A stretch of 64,000 nt of DNA. Origin: Sphingobacteriales bacterium. Its GTDB lineage: Bacteria > Bacteroidota > Bacteroidia > Chitinophagales > LD1. Below are positions 45,731 to 54,670 of this stretch, piece by piece; within the stretch, counting starts at the first letter, position 1, and each line of letters begins with the position of its first letter. A program made the translations under genes and the position numbers. The notes beneath the pieces were generated by a model. That model was not told where the DNA came from. It did no database searches and saw only the letters and a list, made by a program, of their open reading frames with translations. Location: positions 123,155 to 187,154 of the forward strand of contig JADFDM010000004.1 in NCBI GenBank assembly GCA_018262795.1, given 5' to 3'.

Positions 45731-46556
45731 GACATAACAAACAACATTATTTCGTCAAAATCAAAAACATGAAAATCATACTGCAGAAGCAAATGGAATG
45801 TAGAACGGTATCTAACGTGTTTCAAGTCAGATATGGGGTAAGTAAAAAAATAAAAACTTGACTATCAAAATTTAAAAATTCCAAATGTCGTTGTTTAAGA
45901 ACTTCAACTTGAAAACCTACAATGAAATATTATACAAATGAGCCAATGGCTCATTTGTATTTATAAGTCAAGTTGCCAATGCTATCTGTAGTAAGTTGTA
46001 ACTGTTTCCTTTAATATCTCACTGCCAGCTAGCATTTTATTTGTTTTTCTTATTCTGCTTCATTAAATCTTTGCTCTCAATCCTCTTTCATTTACAGCCA
46101 TACTGACCGCACTGACTTGTTGGCTGTTTTTGTTTGATAGAGGCATTTGAGTGGCTGTGTCCGTTGGGCGGAGCCCGCTAACACTTCTTGAATATGCTGA
46201 CAATTTAGCAGAAGGTATTGATGCTTAATTTTGGTCGAAATTTTTTTTCCCATTAAGAACCTCGCGCTATAAAGTGCAGCACACGGTCGCCATCCGAAAC
46301 GCCCCCCCCTTGGGGTTGCCGTTGGCCTTTGGCACTGGCTTCTTAATTGATGTATAGCTGCCTATATGAAAAGGCAGTTACATCAAAGCTCAAATCTCGA
46401 AATTATCCTTCCTGGGTTGAATTTCGATTTTGAAATTCATAAGAAAAAGCCTCCGTAGTTTTTTAATCCTTCTCATAATCATCAGCAGGCTGGTAAAAGA
46501 TAGCTGAGCTAAAAAGTTTATGAGCGTTTTTATTACTAACAAAAAATAAAATCAAA
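45731..46556. other. Gene-free stretch with hairpins and a GC-rich block
   Basis: Contains the strong palindrome listed separately and, from about 46130 to 46340, a GC-rich block (GCGGAGCCCGC hairpin, GCCGTTGGCCTTTGGC, run of Cs at 46307) in otherwise AT-rich DNA. No ORF of note and no known RNA family recognised. A structured RNA or old insertion remnant is possible. Confidence 0.4.
45932..45960. terminator. Strong 14-bp palindrome, probable bidirectional terminator
   Basis: ATACAAATGAGCCA - A - TGGCTCATTTGTAT: a perfect 14-bp stem with a one-base centre, followed by TTTAT-type AT-rich sequence. Flanked by CAACTTGA (45905) and TCAAGTTG (45968), which can extend the structure. It lies 200 bases after the WG-repeat gene. 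Confidence 0.6.
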
Positions 46557-46850
46557 ATGAAAAAGAAAGATTACTACCCGGATTTATACTGTATGGACTG
46601 CGGCAAGAAGATAGGCAAGAAACGAACCGGTCAACTCCACAACGTAACAATGTTTCGTGACAAGATGGTGAAAGCAACCGGACATCTAAACCTAATCATC
46701 TGCGACAAGTGCGGAGAAAAAATGTTTTCTGCATTATCAAAGACACCTTTTAACAGGAAGTATGGTATATGGCTCTCGACACCTCATCCCGATAAAAAAC
46801 AAGAACGTTGGGATACTGTATTTGAGATAAGTAGAGGTCACAGTGCTTAA
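46557..46850 (+). CDS. Small zinc-ribbon-like protein
   Basis: 97 aa. Two CxxC knuckles (YCMDCGKK about 12-15 and ICDKCGEK about 49-52) form a zinc-ribbon-like unit; the C-terminal part is basic/aromatic with no known domain. Such proteins are frequent in mobile elements as DNA- or RNA-binding factors. First gene of the second rightward block (46557-49749), 22 bp before the HTH gene. Confidence 0.7.
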   Translation: MKKKDYYPDLYCMDCGKKIGKKRTGQLHNVTMFRDKMVKATGHLNLIICDKCGEKMFSALSKTPFNRKYGIWLSTPHPDKKQERWDTVFEISRGHSA

Positions 46851-46872
46851 TTTTTAAATAAGCAAAATTCTC

Positions 46873-47172
46873 ATGCCTCAACATCAGGTATCACAGATTT
46901 ACTCCGAAAAGGAGTTGAGAGAAATCTTTAGGGAGGAACTCCGAAACGGGTTAAACATTTATTTCGGCAACCTTCCTAAAGATACTTCGGATTTTATCGG
47001 GACTAAGGACGCCCAAAAAATATTAGGCATCAGTAGTCCTACAATGACGAAGTATGTGCGTATGGGTTTTTTGAAACGGTATAGGATTGGGCACACTTAC
47101 CGATATAAAAGGGATGAGGTAATCAAATGCTTACAGTCAATGCCGTCCGTGAAACATTCAAGAAATAATTAA
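46873..47172 (+). CDS. Excisionase-like helix-turn-helix protein (second copy)
   Basis: 99 aa, paralogue of the protein at 43798-44100: same layout and shared motifs (SDFIGTKDAQKILGISSPTMTKYVRMG, then YRIGHTYRYKRDEV, and a VKHSR tail matching IKHSR). Likely DNA-binding control of excision or of the replication genes that follow 24 bp downstream. Confidence 0.85.
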   Translation: MPQHQVSQIYSEKELREIFREELRNGLNIYFGNLPKDTSDFIGTKDAQKILGISSPTMTKYVRMGFLKRYRIGHTYRYKRDEVIKCLQSMPSVKHSRNN

Positions 47173-47196
47173 ACAAACTTTTAAAAATTAAACTTT

Positions 47197-48672
47197 ATGA
47201 ACAACGAAATAGAAAACGTAAAATTTACTGAAATTTTTGCGCCCGAAATTGATTTTGAAGAAGAAGAGGGTACTGGGAGAATTCAACCAGAAAAAATGGT
47301 TGAGCATGTGAATGAACAGATAGAGTACACTCGAGCGGAAATAATGACCACCGAAAACGAGTTTCCGCTAAATGTACTCCCATTACCGCTTCAGGCAATA
47401 GTAAAAGATACGCATGAAAATCTTGGTTTCCCCGTAGATTTTATCGCAGGGGGAATTCTGTTTGCTGCATCTGGTGCTATTGGCAATACCTATGGGGTCG
47501 AAGTGAAGCGGGATTACGTTGAGAGTGCTTCCATTTTTATTGTTCTTGTTGGTCCGGTAGGCTCGAATAAAAGCCATCCGATGAAATATGGCATTAAACC
47601 CATAAGCGATGAAGACCAAATATCTTACTCTCAATACGAAAATGATAAGGAAACTCATAAACGCAATATGGAATTGTCAAAAAAGGAACGAGAGGAGGAA
47701 GGAATTCAAGATCCAAAACAACCTATTTGGAAGCAACATATTGTCTCCGATGCGACATTAGAAGCATTATTTGAAATACATCATCATAACAGACGTGGCG
47801 TGATTTATTACGTGGATGAAATAATTGGATTGTTTAAAAATTTCAATCGCTATAACAAAGGTAGTGACCAAGAAACTTTTTTAAGTCTCTTCAATAACAA
47901 CCCAATAAACATTTCTCGTAAATCTTCTGATCCAATTTTTCTTACAAAGACTTTTATATCCATAGGCGGAACCATACAAAATGGTGTATTAGTCCAATTG
48001 GCTAAAAATAATCGCCTCGAAAATGGATTAATAAGTAGAATACTTTTTGTAAAACCTAATGGAGTAAAAAAAATGCCTTGGAGTAAATCCAGTCCAAAGG
48101 AGCAAACCTATGAAAGTTACAAAGCGATAATTTTGAGGCTACTGAGTTTACCATGTAGGTATGATGAAACATTAACCCCAACTCCCCGAATACTTCGGTT
48201 TACACCCGAAGCCAAAGAAAGTCTTTATTCATGGCAACGGGATAACGCTACAAAGGTTAATACAGCAGAGACAGAAACCATAGCTGGGATATTTAGTAAG
48301 TTAGACATCTATGTTTCTAGGCTCGCTTTAATATTACACTTATTGACATGGTCTAGCGGGGAAGATAATGGTCAGCCCATTGACCAAATCGGAGTTACAG
48401 CAACCGAGGGTGCTATCAAGTTAGTTGAATATTTTCGAGAGTGTGCTTTACAAGTCAACTCAATTATTTCCAACGATAATCCTCTTGATAAGCTTACGGT
48501 TGACAAGCGACAACTTTATGAGGCATTACCAACAAAATTTACGACCGGTGAAGGTCTTGTAATAGCAATTCAGCTAGGAATCCCCGAAGACACTTATCAA
48601 AAGTGGTTAAAACGTGAGGTAGGAAATCTCTTCAAAAAACCTAAAAAAGGGGAGTATGAAAAAATTGTTTAA
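47197..48672 (+). CDS. DUF3987 primase/helicase-like protein
   Basis: 491 aa. N-terminal acidic leader, then the DUF3987 (YfjI-like) core: NVLPLPLQAIVKDTHENLGFPVDFIAGG, a P-loop GPVGSNKSHP (Asn in place of the usual Gly before Lys), and Walker B VIYYVDEIIGLF. Such proteins occur in phages and integrative elements together with a Toprim or primase partner and are thought to take part in element replication. The Toprim-like gene follows 81 bp downstream. Tail ends KKPKKGEYEKIV. Confidence 0.88.
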   Translation: MNNEIENVKFTEIFAPEIDFEEEEGTGRIQPEKMVEHVNEQIEYTRAEIMTTENEFPLNVLPLPLQAIVKDTHENLGFPVDFIAGGILFAASGAIGNTYGVEVKRDYVESASIFIVLVGPVGSNKSHPMKYGIKPISDEDQISYSQYENDKETHKRNMELSKKEREEEGIQDPKQPIWKQHIVSDATLEALFEIHHHNRRGVIYYVDEIIGLFKNFNRYNKGSDQETFLSLFNNNPINISRKSSDPIFLTKTFISIGGTIQNGVLVQLAKNNRLENGLISRILFVKPNGVKKMPWSKSSPKEQTYESYKAIILRLLSLPCRYDETLTPTPRILRFTPEAKESLYSWQRDNATKVNTAETETIAGIFSKLDIYVSRLALILHLLTWSSGEDNGQPIDQIGVTATEGAIKLVEYFRECALQVNSIISNDNPLDKLTVDKRQLYEALPTKFTTGEGLVIAIQLGIPEDTYQKWLKREVGNLFKKPKKGEYEKIV

Positions 48673-48687
48673 CCCATTATCAATTAC

Positions 48688-48729
48688 GGCAATTAGGGCA
48701 GTTAACGCTTCCTTATTGCCGCAATTGCC
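48688..48729. repeat. Cluster of GGCAATTA-like boxes between the replication genes
   Basis: Two direct copies (GGCAATTA 48688, GGCAGTTA 48697) and two inverted copies (TTATTGCC 48713, CAATTGCC 48722) within 42 bases. They can form a hairpin or serve as iteron-like protein sites. Sits between the DUF3987 and Toprim-like genes. Confidence 0.45.
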
Positions 48730-48753
48730 ATAACTGACAGCTAAAAATTAACT

Positions 48754-49749
48754 ATGAATGAACATCGCTACACACTAGAGTCCTATATACGCAAAGCAAT
48801 CCGGATTCGCTGCACCATATGTCAAGATAGTAGAAAGACCTTTACGCGCTATGTTGACACTGAGACCGGAGAATACTTGGCGGACCATGTTGGCAAATGC
48901 AGTCGGGAAATTAAGTGTGGTCATCACTACCCACCCATCGAGTTTTTTAAGGAACCTAGAGTAATACCTGTTGACGAAGCAAACCTTTTTGGAAGACCTT
49001 CTAAAAAGGTCTCTATTAACGAACATCCGGAAACTAAATCGTCTATTGATAGTTCAATATTTCAGGGAAGTCTGAAACATTATGAATTAAACAAACTGGT
49101 CAAATTTTTAGAAACCCGTTTTGGCAAGTCGGTAGTTAAAAATTTGGTTGAAAAATATTACATAGGTTCTTCAAAGCATTGGAATGGAGCTACGGTATTC
49201 TGGCTGGTGGATGGAGATAATCAAATACGAAGCGGTAAAGTAATGCTATATGATCCGACCACTGGCAAAAGGGTAAAAAAGCCACGTAATAAAATCAATT
49301 GGGTGCACTCGGTTTTGGATCTAAAAGGCTTTAAAGTGGAACAATGCTTATTTGGTGAACATTTGCTTAACGGTAATTCCAAGCCAATTGGAATTGTTGA
49401 GAGCGAGAAAACAGCGCTTATTGCAAGCGTTTATTTACCTCAGTTGACCTGGTTAGCAACCGGAGGTCTCTCAAATCTAAATGAGCGTGTTTGCAAACCA
49501 CTCACCGGACGCAACGTTTGCTTATTTCCGGATGTCCAAGGATTTCAGAAGTGGAGCGATAAGGCAAAAAAACTTTCAGGAATTACAAATTTTAAAGTCT
49601 CCGATCTGTTAGAAAAAAATGCTTCTGAACAAGAACGCGAGCAAGGATTAGATTTAGCCGATTATTTACTCAGATTTGATTACAGAGATTTTTTAAAACT
49701 TCAGAATCTGGAAATTGAACAACCGGTGACTGCCAGTATTGCCTTGTAA
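48754..49749 (+). CDS. DUF6371/Toprim-like replication protein
   Basis: 331 aa. N-terminal zinc-binding region (IRCTICQDS, then KCSREIKCGHHYPP) as in Bacteroidota PG0870/DUF6371 proteins, a middle domain, and a Toprim-like core with IGIVESEKTALIAS (catalytic Glu) and VCLFPDVQGFQKW (DxQ, a weakened DxD). Toprim proteins make primers or handle strand exchange. With the DUF3987 protein it probably forms a replication module of the island. Last gene of the rightward half; it ends facing the radical SAM gene. Confidence 0.82.
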   Translation: MNEHRYTLESYIRKAIRIRCTICQDSRKTFTRYVDTETGEYLADHVGKCSREIKCGHHYPPIEFFKEPRVIPVDEANLFGRPSKKVSINEHPETKSSIDSSIFQGSLKHYELNKLVKFLETRFGKSVVKNLVEKYYIGSSKHWNGATVFWLVDGDNQIRSGKVMLYDPTTGKRVKKPRNKINWVHSVLDLKGFKVEQCLFGEHLLNGNSKPIGIVESEKTALIASVYLPQLTWLATGGLSNLNERVCKPLTGRNVCLFPDVQGFQKWSDKAKKLSGITNFKVSDLLEKNASEQEREQGLDLADYLLRFDYRDFLKLQNLEIEQPVTASIAL

Positions 49750-49867
49750 TTCCAAGTGATACCCAACCGAATTCTGTACCGACACCTCCACATCATGTAA
49801 TTCTGAGATTTATTGTCCCCCATAAATTTTCGGGTTAAGGTTCGAGTCCAAGTTGGGTTGTGACTAT
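49750..49867. other. Convergent junction with tRNA-like sequence
   Basis: Short gap between the two opposing modules. ACCCAAC (49761-49767) can pair with GTTGGGT (49852-49858), and GGTTCGAGTCC just before the right arm is a T-arm consensus. The T-stem does not pair well and no anticodon arm is evident, so it is not called a tRNA. It may be a tRNA fragment left by another integration event. Confidence 0.3.
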
Positions 49868-51124
49868 TTAATGACTGAAATCATTATAAGTATCGAAGTA
49901 ATCACTATAACTTGTATCATCATAATCAGAGTATTCATATTCTGATTCCGATAAATTACTTTTAGAGTCAATCGCCTCCATCAATTGTTTTAACTCAGTA
50001 TGTTTTTCCTTAAAATAATTGTATTTCATTTTGGTTGGCAAGCATTCAACATTAGCATTTGATTTTGATCTAACGATAAATGCTTGGCAGCCGAAATTGC
50101 AAATTTTAGAAGCAGAACACCCTCCACAATCAAACCAACTTGTCGGAACAAGATTTTGAAACCTATCTACCGAACTTGTAAAATTTTCTTCTTGAATATT
50201 TTCTTGAATATGTCCAAGAAAATATTGTTTGTCATTCCAGTTAAAACGGCCACAAGGCAGTATTTCTCCCTCATGACTAATTCCTAAAACTCTTTTACCT
50301 GCACCGCAAATTTTACTACCACACAATTCACTTCCATGATGTGCTTGCGCGGAGTCATCCCTAAAGTATTTTTTAATCTCCCTAACTAGGTTTTGCTCAA
50401 CTACCCGACTTGCTTTCGTTTCAATTAGATAGTCAATTATGGTCTTATGGGCTTCAAATACCATTTCGGGATTCATATCTTTTAGCCGTTGTCCATTCCC
50501 AACAGAATATACGGTATTTGCTTTGAAGGCTTTCACTTTTAACTCATGTTCTAGCCAGTGAAGAATTTGGTTAAAGTAGTTAAAGTTGGACTGGTTTATA
50601 GTCAAGAGAACACTAGGATTAAGTCCCATTTCTTTAGCCTTAATAAATGTTCTATTTGCCTTTTCAGCATTCTCGCGCAATGAGGATTTTATTGAAGATG
50701 GCCCATCCAAACTTGCACATAAATGAATGCCTAAGTCGTTGAATAATGCTAGTTTCTTTTCAGATATATTGACAAAATTCGATTGCAACCCAAAAACCGC
50801 CTTTTTGCCGTAATAGGATGCCCTCTCATTAGCGAACGAGACAGCATTTTTATACCAATCCATCTCCAATATAGTTGGTTCCCCTCCGTGAAAAATAAAC
50901 TGTACTCTTTTACTTAATGTTGAGCATAATGTTTTTTCTACGATCTGTTCAAATATTGTCTTATCCATTCGTCCGCCGTGTTTCGAAATGTTCTCATAAC
51001 AATAAGAGCAGTCAATGTTGCATACGTTCGTTACTTTAATAATAAGAGCTGAAACATTAATAAACCTGAAATCATTAGCCTCTCTTGTAACTTCTCGGAA
51101 ATTTTTAATTGTTGTCATGTTCAT
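49868..51124 (-). CDS. Radical SAM/SPASM peptide-maturase-like enzyme with aromatic-x-Asp tail
   Basis: 418 aa from ATG 51124 (the ORF-track TTG at 51142 overlaps the upstream gene). Radical SAM cluster CNIDCSYC (Cys 35, 39, 42), FIFHGGEPT, then a SPASM domain with cysteines in CGAGKRVLG, ILPCGRF and FDCGGCSASKICNFGC. This layout is typical of RiPP maturases that crosslink side chains of a peptide. The last 24 residues (395-418) consist of triplets YSD, YDD, YSD, YFD, YND and FSH, joined to the enzyme by a short Ser/Glu linker. No precursor peptide gene is seen nearby. It lies 5 bp after the putAbiC-like gene and ends the operon. Confidence 0.88.
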   Translation of the reverse strand: MNMTTIKNFREVTREANDFRFINVSALIIKVTNVCNIDCSYCYENISKHGGRMDKTIFEQIVEKTLCSTLSKRVQFIFHGGEPTILEMDWYKNAVSFANERASYYGKKAVFGLQSNFVNISEKKLALFNDLGIHLCASLDGPSSIKSSLRENAEKANRTFIKAKEMGLNPSVLLTINQSNFNYFNQILHWLEHELKVKAFKANTVYSVGNGQRLKDMNPEMVFEAHKTIIDYLIETKASRVVEQNLVREIKKYFRDDSAQAHHGSELCGSKICGAGKRVLGISHEGEILPCGRFNWNDKQYFLGHIQENIQEENFTSSVDRFQNLVPTSWFDCGGCSASKICNFGCQAFIVRSKSNANVECLPTKMKYNYFKEKHTELKQLMEAIDSKSNLSESEYEYSDYDDTSYSDYFDTYNDFSH

Positions 51125-51129
51125 GAATT

Positions 51130-51864
51130 TTAATTTTCCCAAAAGGGACTATTAGGCACAATGGTATTTTCGATATTCAAAATTTTAAATGCAATGGTCG
51201 TTTGGACGCTATTATCCAAAAGAGGAGACTCTTCTACTTTATCCTTAAGCAATTTGTATCTACTTTCTATTTCGTTGATTTTTTTTATTGCATTTATCTG
51301 GTCTTCGATTTTTAGTTTATAGAAATGGATAAATTTTATTCTAAGGAAATTTTTAAATGATTTTTCGTCTGATTTAAACAAATAAATCTGTCGAGAGGCA
51401 AAGTCAAGAGTTTCTAAAACGTAACAAATATCCTTTTGAAATAATCTTCCTTCATTTAGTAAGGTGTTATTGAGATTCATCTTTGTTGCAACGAAGGCAT
51501 CTATAGCTTTATATCCACTGGCTCCGTTAAAATTCAGTTTTTCAACATCATTTATTACCTTTTCGATTAACCCTTCTATCTGCTCATAAAGCTTTAAAAC
51601 GTTATTTCTCTCTATATCTTTTTGCAAATAACCATTTGCTTTAATTTGTTCTTTAAAAGAATAAAACACCAAAATAGCCCCAAGCAGATTTACAAAAGGC
51701 GCTGTAATACCTCCTATAGTATCACCTATCTCTCCCTTTCCAGAGAAATCGCACCATTCCCATAATGCGGGTCTGGTCAGAACAAACGGGCCAACAAACG
51801 TCAGCAAAAGTCCTACAACAAGTAGTAAGTTAGGGCTGAGTATATATTCTCTTTTATTTCCCAT
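51130..51864 (-). CDS. putAbiC-like two-TM membrane protein
   Basis: 244 aa. Two N-terminal membrane helices (about 9-30 and 52-70) with GEIGDTIGGITAPFVNLLGAILVFYSFKEQ between and in the second, the signature seen in putative phage abortive infection (PF16872-type) proteins. The remaining 170 residues are cytosolic helices, likely coiled-coil. Such two-TM proteins act as membrane-damaging effectors or sensors in several defence loci (family knowledge). Gap of 37 bp to the DUF499 gene upstream and 5 bp to the radical SAM gene downstream, so it shares the operon. Confidence 0.72.
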   Translation of the reverse strand: MGNKREYILSPNLLLVVGLLLTFVGPFVLTRPALWEWCDFSGKGEIGDTIGGITAPFVNLLGAILVFYSFKEQIKANGYLQKDIERNNVLKLYEQIEGLIEKVINDVEKLNFNGASGYKAIDAFVATKMNLNNTLLNEGRLFQKDICYVLETLDFASRQIYLFKSDEKSFKNFLRIKFIHFYKLKIEDQINAIKKINEIESRYKLLKDKVEESPLLDNSVQTTIAFKILNIENTIVPNSPFWEN

Positions 51865-51901
51865 CTGTTTTGATTGGATTTGAATATTGTGTCAACTGAA
51901 A

Positions 51902-54670
51902 TTATGTTTCTTCCTCAAAGTTCAACCCTAACTGTTTAGCCGACTCTTTTGCCACTTTATACTCCTGACTCGATTCAGTAATTGGTTTTGATGCTGTCGA
52001 TTTCCCTTTGATACGGATTTCAATTTCTATGTTGTTTTGTGAAAGAGGCATGATGAAACCCGAAAACAAATTCGTGTATTGCTCTAAAGGAACCTTGCCA
52101 GAGATGGTAATTGATTTGATTTTTTTCGCTGAATTGTTGTCATCCTTTGTATCCGTTGTCGTATTGTTCCCAGAATCATTCCAAGTTGCAGGAGGAGTGT
52201 CAATATCCGGTGTATCATTTCCTGCTGTTGAAGTTTGTTGTGGCTGCGGTTTTAAGCTTTTATCAATAAGCCAATAAGTAGTGTCGTTTATATCGAAGAA
52301 GGAAACACTTTCCTGTAAGAAGTATTTTGTAAAGTTTTTACCATCACCGGTTGCAATGCAGTACTCTCCGTTGAAACAATACTTCAAAATACTTTTCTCA
52401 ACTGCCTCCGTTCCTGTTATCATCGGCTTATCATCAAAGCGAATGAATGCTTCGTAAATGTCGTTTGCGCGAATGGGTTGTTCAACTGTTGGAAAAAGAT
52501 TGTTGCTTTTCAAAGTCCCCAATCCTACTGATTCCAGGAGCCATTCTTCTTCTTTAAGTGCAGCAATAATGTTGTTGTTGATTTGGCTTTCTAAGTTGTC
52601 TTTGAATTGTTTAATCACTAGCTTCTCCATTCCGTTTTTTACAGAATACTTTAGTATGATTGAGTAAGCGGAAACCAATGAAATATCTGCTTGCTTATTG
52701 TGGTCGTCTATTTTTCTTCTGATTTCCTCTTTCTGCTCTTTCTCTAACTGCGAATTGTATTCGGAACTGATTTTCTGACAAGCCAAATAATTTCTCAAAT
52801 CATCCTGCAATTTGCCGAAACCATTTTCAGAACAACCGAGAAACAACATGGTGTTGCGATAAATTCTTTCGCTGTTACCTTTTTTGGTTGCTAATTTTTC
52901 AATCAGGTTTTTTGTGCTACCGGATATTTCATTGGGATTGGCTAAGTATTTAGGACTTAGAATTACAAGTGTAGGTCTCTTTTGTTCCGGTATATCTTCC
53001 GATGGATTCACGAGTGTATTAAACAATTGAACCAATCTTGTTTTCTCTGAAATTCGTTTTAGAATTTCCGCAATGATGTCGTTTGATTTAATGTCGCCCT
53101 TGCCCTGATTGATTAAGATGTTGATGTTTGGAGTAGTATCAAACCAAAATCTTTTTTGTCCTGTGGAGTTATAATACAAATAATGTGCATTGGTCTGCAT
53201 CCTGTCAAGAGCACCGTTTATGTCGTTATGGTTGAAACCTTCGGGTTTTACCATGCAGAGTTTTATTTCATCTATACCCACCCCCTTGTTTTGACCCTTT
53301 GAACCGAAGGTTCCCATAAGGATTGTTGCTGCTGCTCCTTGTGAGATGTTGTGGGCACCAAGACCTTTTACTTCATTATCAATTTTGAAAGCATTAGATG
53401 AAGTGCCCGAAATATCTGCATTAATAACAGCATCCCAACTCGGACCATTTAAGATAGTAATTTGACTTGTGAGTGATTCAAGATTTGAAAGAGTTACATC
53501 GGATGTATGAATTAGGAACTGGCTACCGGTTAGAGATGTTTGCCTTTTCCATAGATCAGAAATTATAGACGCTAAAATTCTAAGCACCCCTCTTGTCCGT
53601 TGAAAATACGGATTGCTTGCCCAACGTAAGCGGAACATATCAATCAATTCAGGATGGAAAGGGTATGATTTTTTTAATCGTTCCTTGTAATCAGTTTTTA
53701 ATGCATAAGCTGGAATCTCGGTAAGCATTGACTGATACATGATAGCATAGGCACTAATTACCTTCTCTATTTCCCTTTCATCTCCCAAATCTTCAAACAA
53801 CCTTCTACGCACTACTTCAAAAATTTCATCATCCTCTACAGGCTTCATATTTGCACCTACTCTTGTAATTCTGTTTTCAAGTGCTGTAAGAATTTGAGAG
53901 GAAACCGGTGAAGCAGCCAATTCCTGAGCACTTGCCGGAAGAGTTGCAATCAATACGCATTGGTCTGTTTCGGAAACTGCTTCGGTGAGTTCCTGCATGA
54001 AACTGACCGTTTGGTCGCTGAGGTTTGACGCTTCTACTTTTACTGCCGATGCACTTACACAGTAATCAGCCAACTCGTCAATGAGTATTAAAGCTGGTTT
54101 GCATTTCTCTAATACTTTTTTGAAAAGCCCTTTGGGCGCAATTCGTTTTTCATCGTTTACCCTAATGATTTCATAGGCTTCTTTCCCTCCTAACTGGTAA
54201 GCTAATTCCCCCCATATAGTTTGAATAGTAATGCCATTTACTTTTCTGCCTTGGGCAGGATCGTTGGTAGTGTTAGTGAAAACGGCAATGTGTGCGGTAT
54301 CAAATTTAGGCGCACCGGTGAACGCAATTAATTCTTTTGTGTTTTCGCTTTTAGTTGCTGTTTTGCCCCACTTCGCCAAATGATAAAGTGATATTAAGGT
54401 GTGTGTTTTACCACCACCAAAACCAGTTTGTAAAGAAATTACCCTATTGTCTGCATCTTGCCCTCCGTTTAAGCCATGAACTACTCTTTTGGCAATATTT
54501 TTTAGGGCAGCGGTAAAAAATGTTTTCTGAAAAAACATTTCGGGGCTAGTGTAAATTTCTCTCCCCTTACCGGATGCAACTTCAGCAAGGTTGGCGGCAA
54601 AAACCGATTCATCCAAGTGTCCATCCTGAATATCTTTGTGGGGCTTTACGTTTTTAAACCAGGGTTTCAT
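51902..54670 (-). CDS. DUF499 anti-phage-associated ATPase
   Basis: 922 aa. P-loop TGFGGGKTH (82-90) and Walker B PALILIDELADY (192-203) belong to the DUF499 family of AAA+-like ATPases that occur with DUF1156 methyltransferases and large helicases in defence islands. The C-terminal part has an acidic/Gln-Thr-rich linker (about 790-840) and a small end domain (ITISGKVPLEQYTNLFSGF). The start codon overlaps the previous gene's stop by one base (TAATG), so translation is coupled. Presumed cytosolic partner of the helicase and methyltransferase below. Confidence 0.9.
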   Translation of the reverse strand: MKPWFKNVKPHKDIQDGHLDESVFAANLAEVASGKGREIYTSPEMFFQKTFFTAALKNIAKRVVHGLNGGQDADNRVISLQTGFGGGKTHTLISLYHLAKWGKTATKSENTKELIAFTGAPKFDTAHIAVFTNTTNDPAQGRKVNGITIQTIWGELAYQLGGKEAYEIIRVNDEKRIAPKGLFKKVLEKCKPALILIDELADYCVSASAVKVEASNLSDQTVSFMQELTEAVSETDQCVLIATLPASAQELAASPVSSQILTALENRITRVGANMKPVEDDEIFEVVRRRLFEDLGDEREIEKVISAYAIMYQSMLTEIPAYALKTDYKERLKKSYPFHPELIDMFRLRWASNPYFQRTRGVLRILASIISDLWKRQTSLTGSQFLIHTSDVTLSNLESLTSQITILNGPSWDAVINADISGTSSNAFKIDNEVKGLGAHNISQGAAATILMGTFGSKGQNKGVGIDEIKLCMVKPEGFNHNDINGALDRMQTNAHYLYYNSTGQKRFWFDTTPNINILINQGKGDIKSNDIIAEILKRISEKTRLVQLFNTLVNPSEDIPEQKRPTLVILSPKYLANPNEISGSTKNLIEKLATKKGNSERIYRNTMLFLGCSENGFGKLQDDLRNYLACQKISSEYNSQLEKEQKEEIRRKIDDHNKQADISLVSAYSIILKYSVKNGMEKLVIKQFKDNLESQINNNIIAALKEEEWLLESVGLGTLKSNNLFPTVEQPIRANDIYEAFIRFDDKPMITGTEAVEKSILKYCFNGEYCIATGDGKNFTKYFLQESVSFFDINDTTYWLIDKSLKPQPQQTSTAGNDTPDIDTPPATWNDSGNNTTTDTKDDNNSAKKIKSITISGKVPLEQYTNLFSGFIMPLSQNNIEIEIRIKGKSTASKPITESSQEYKVAKESAKQLGLNFEEET

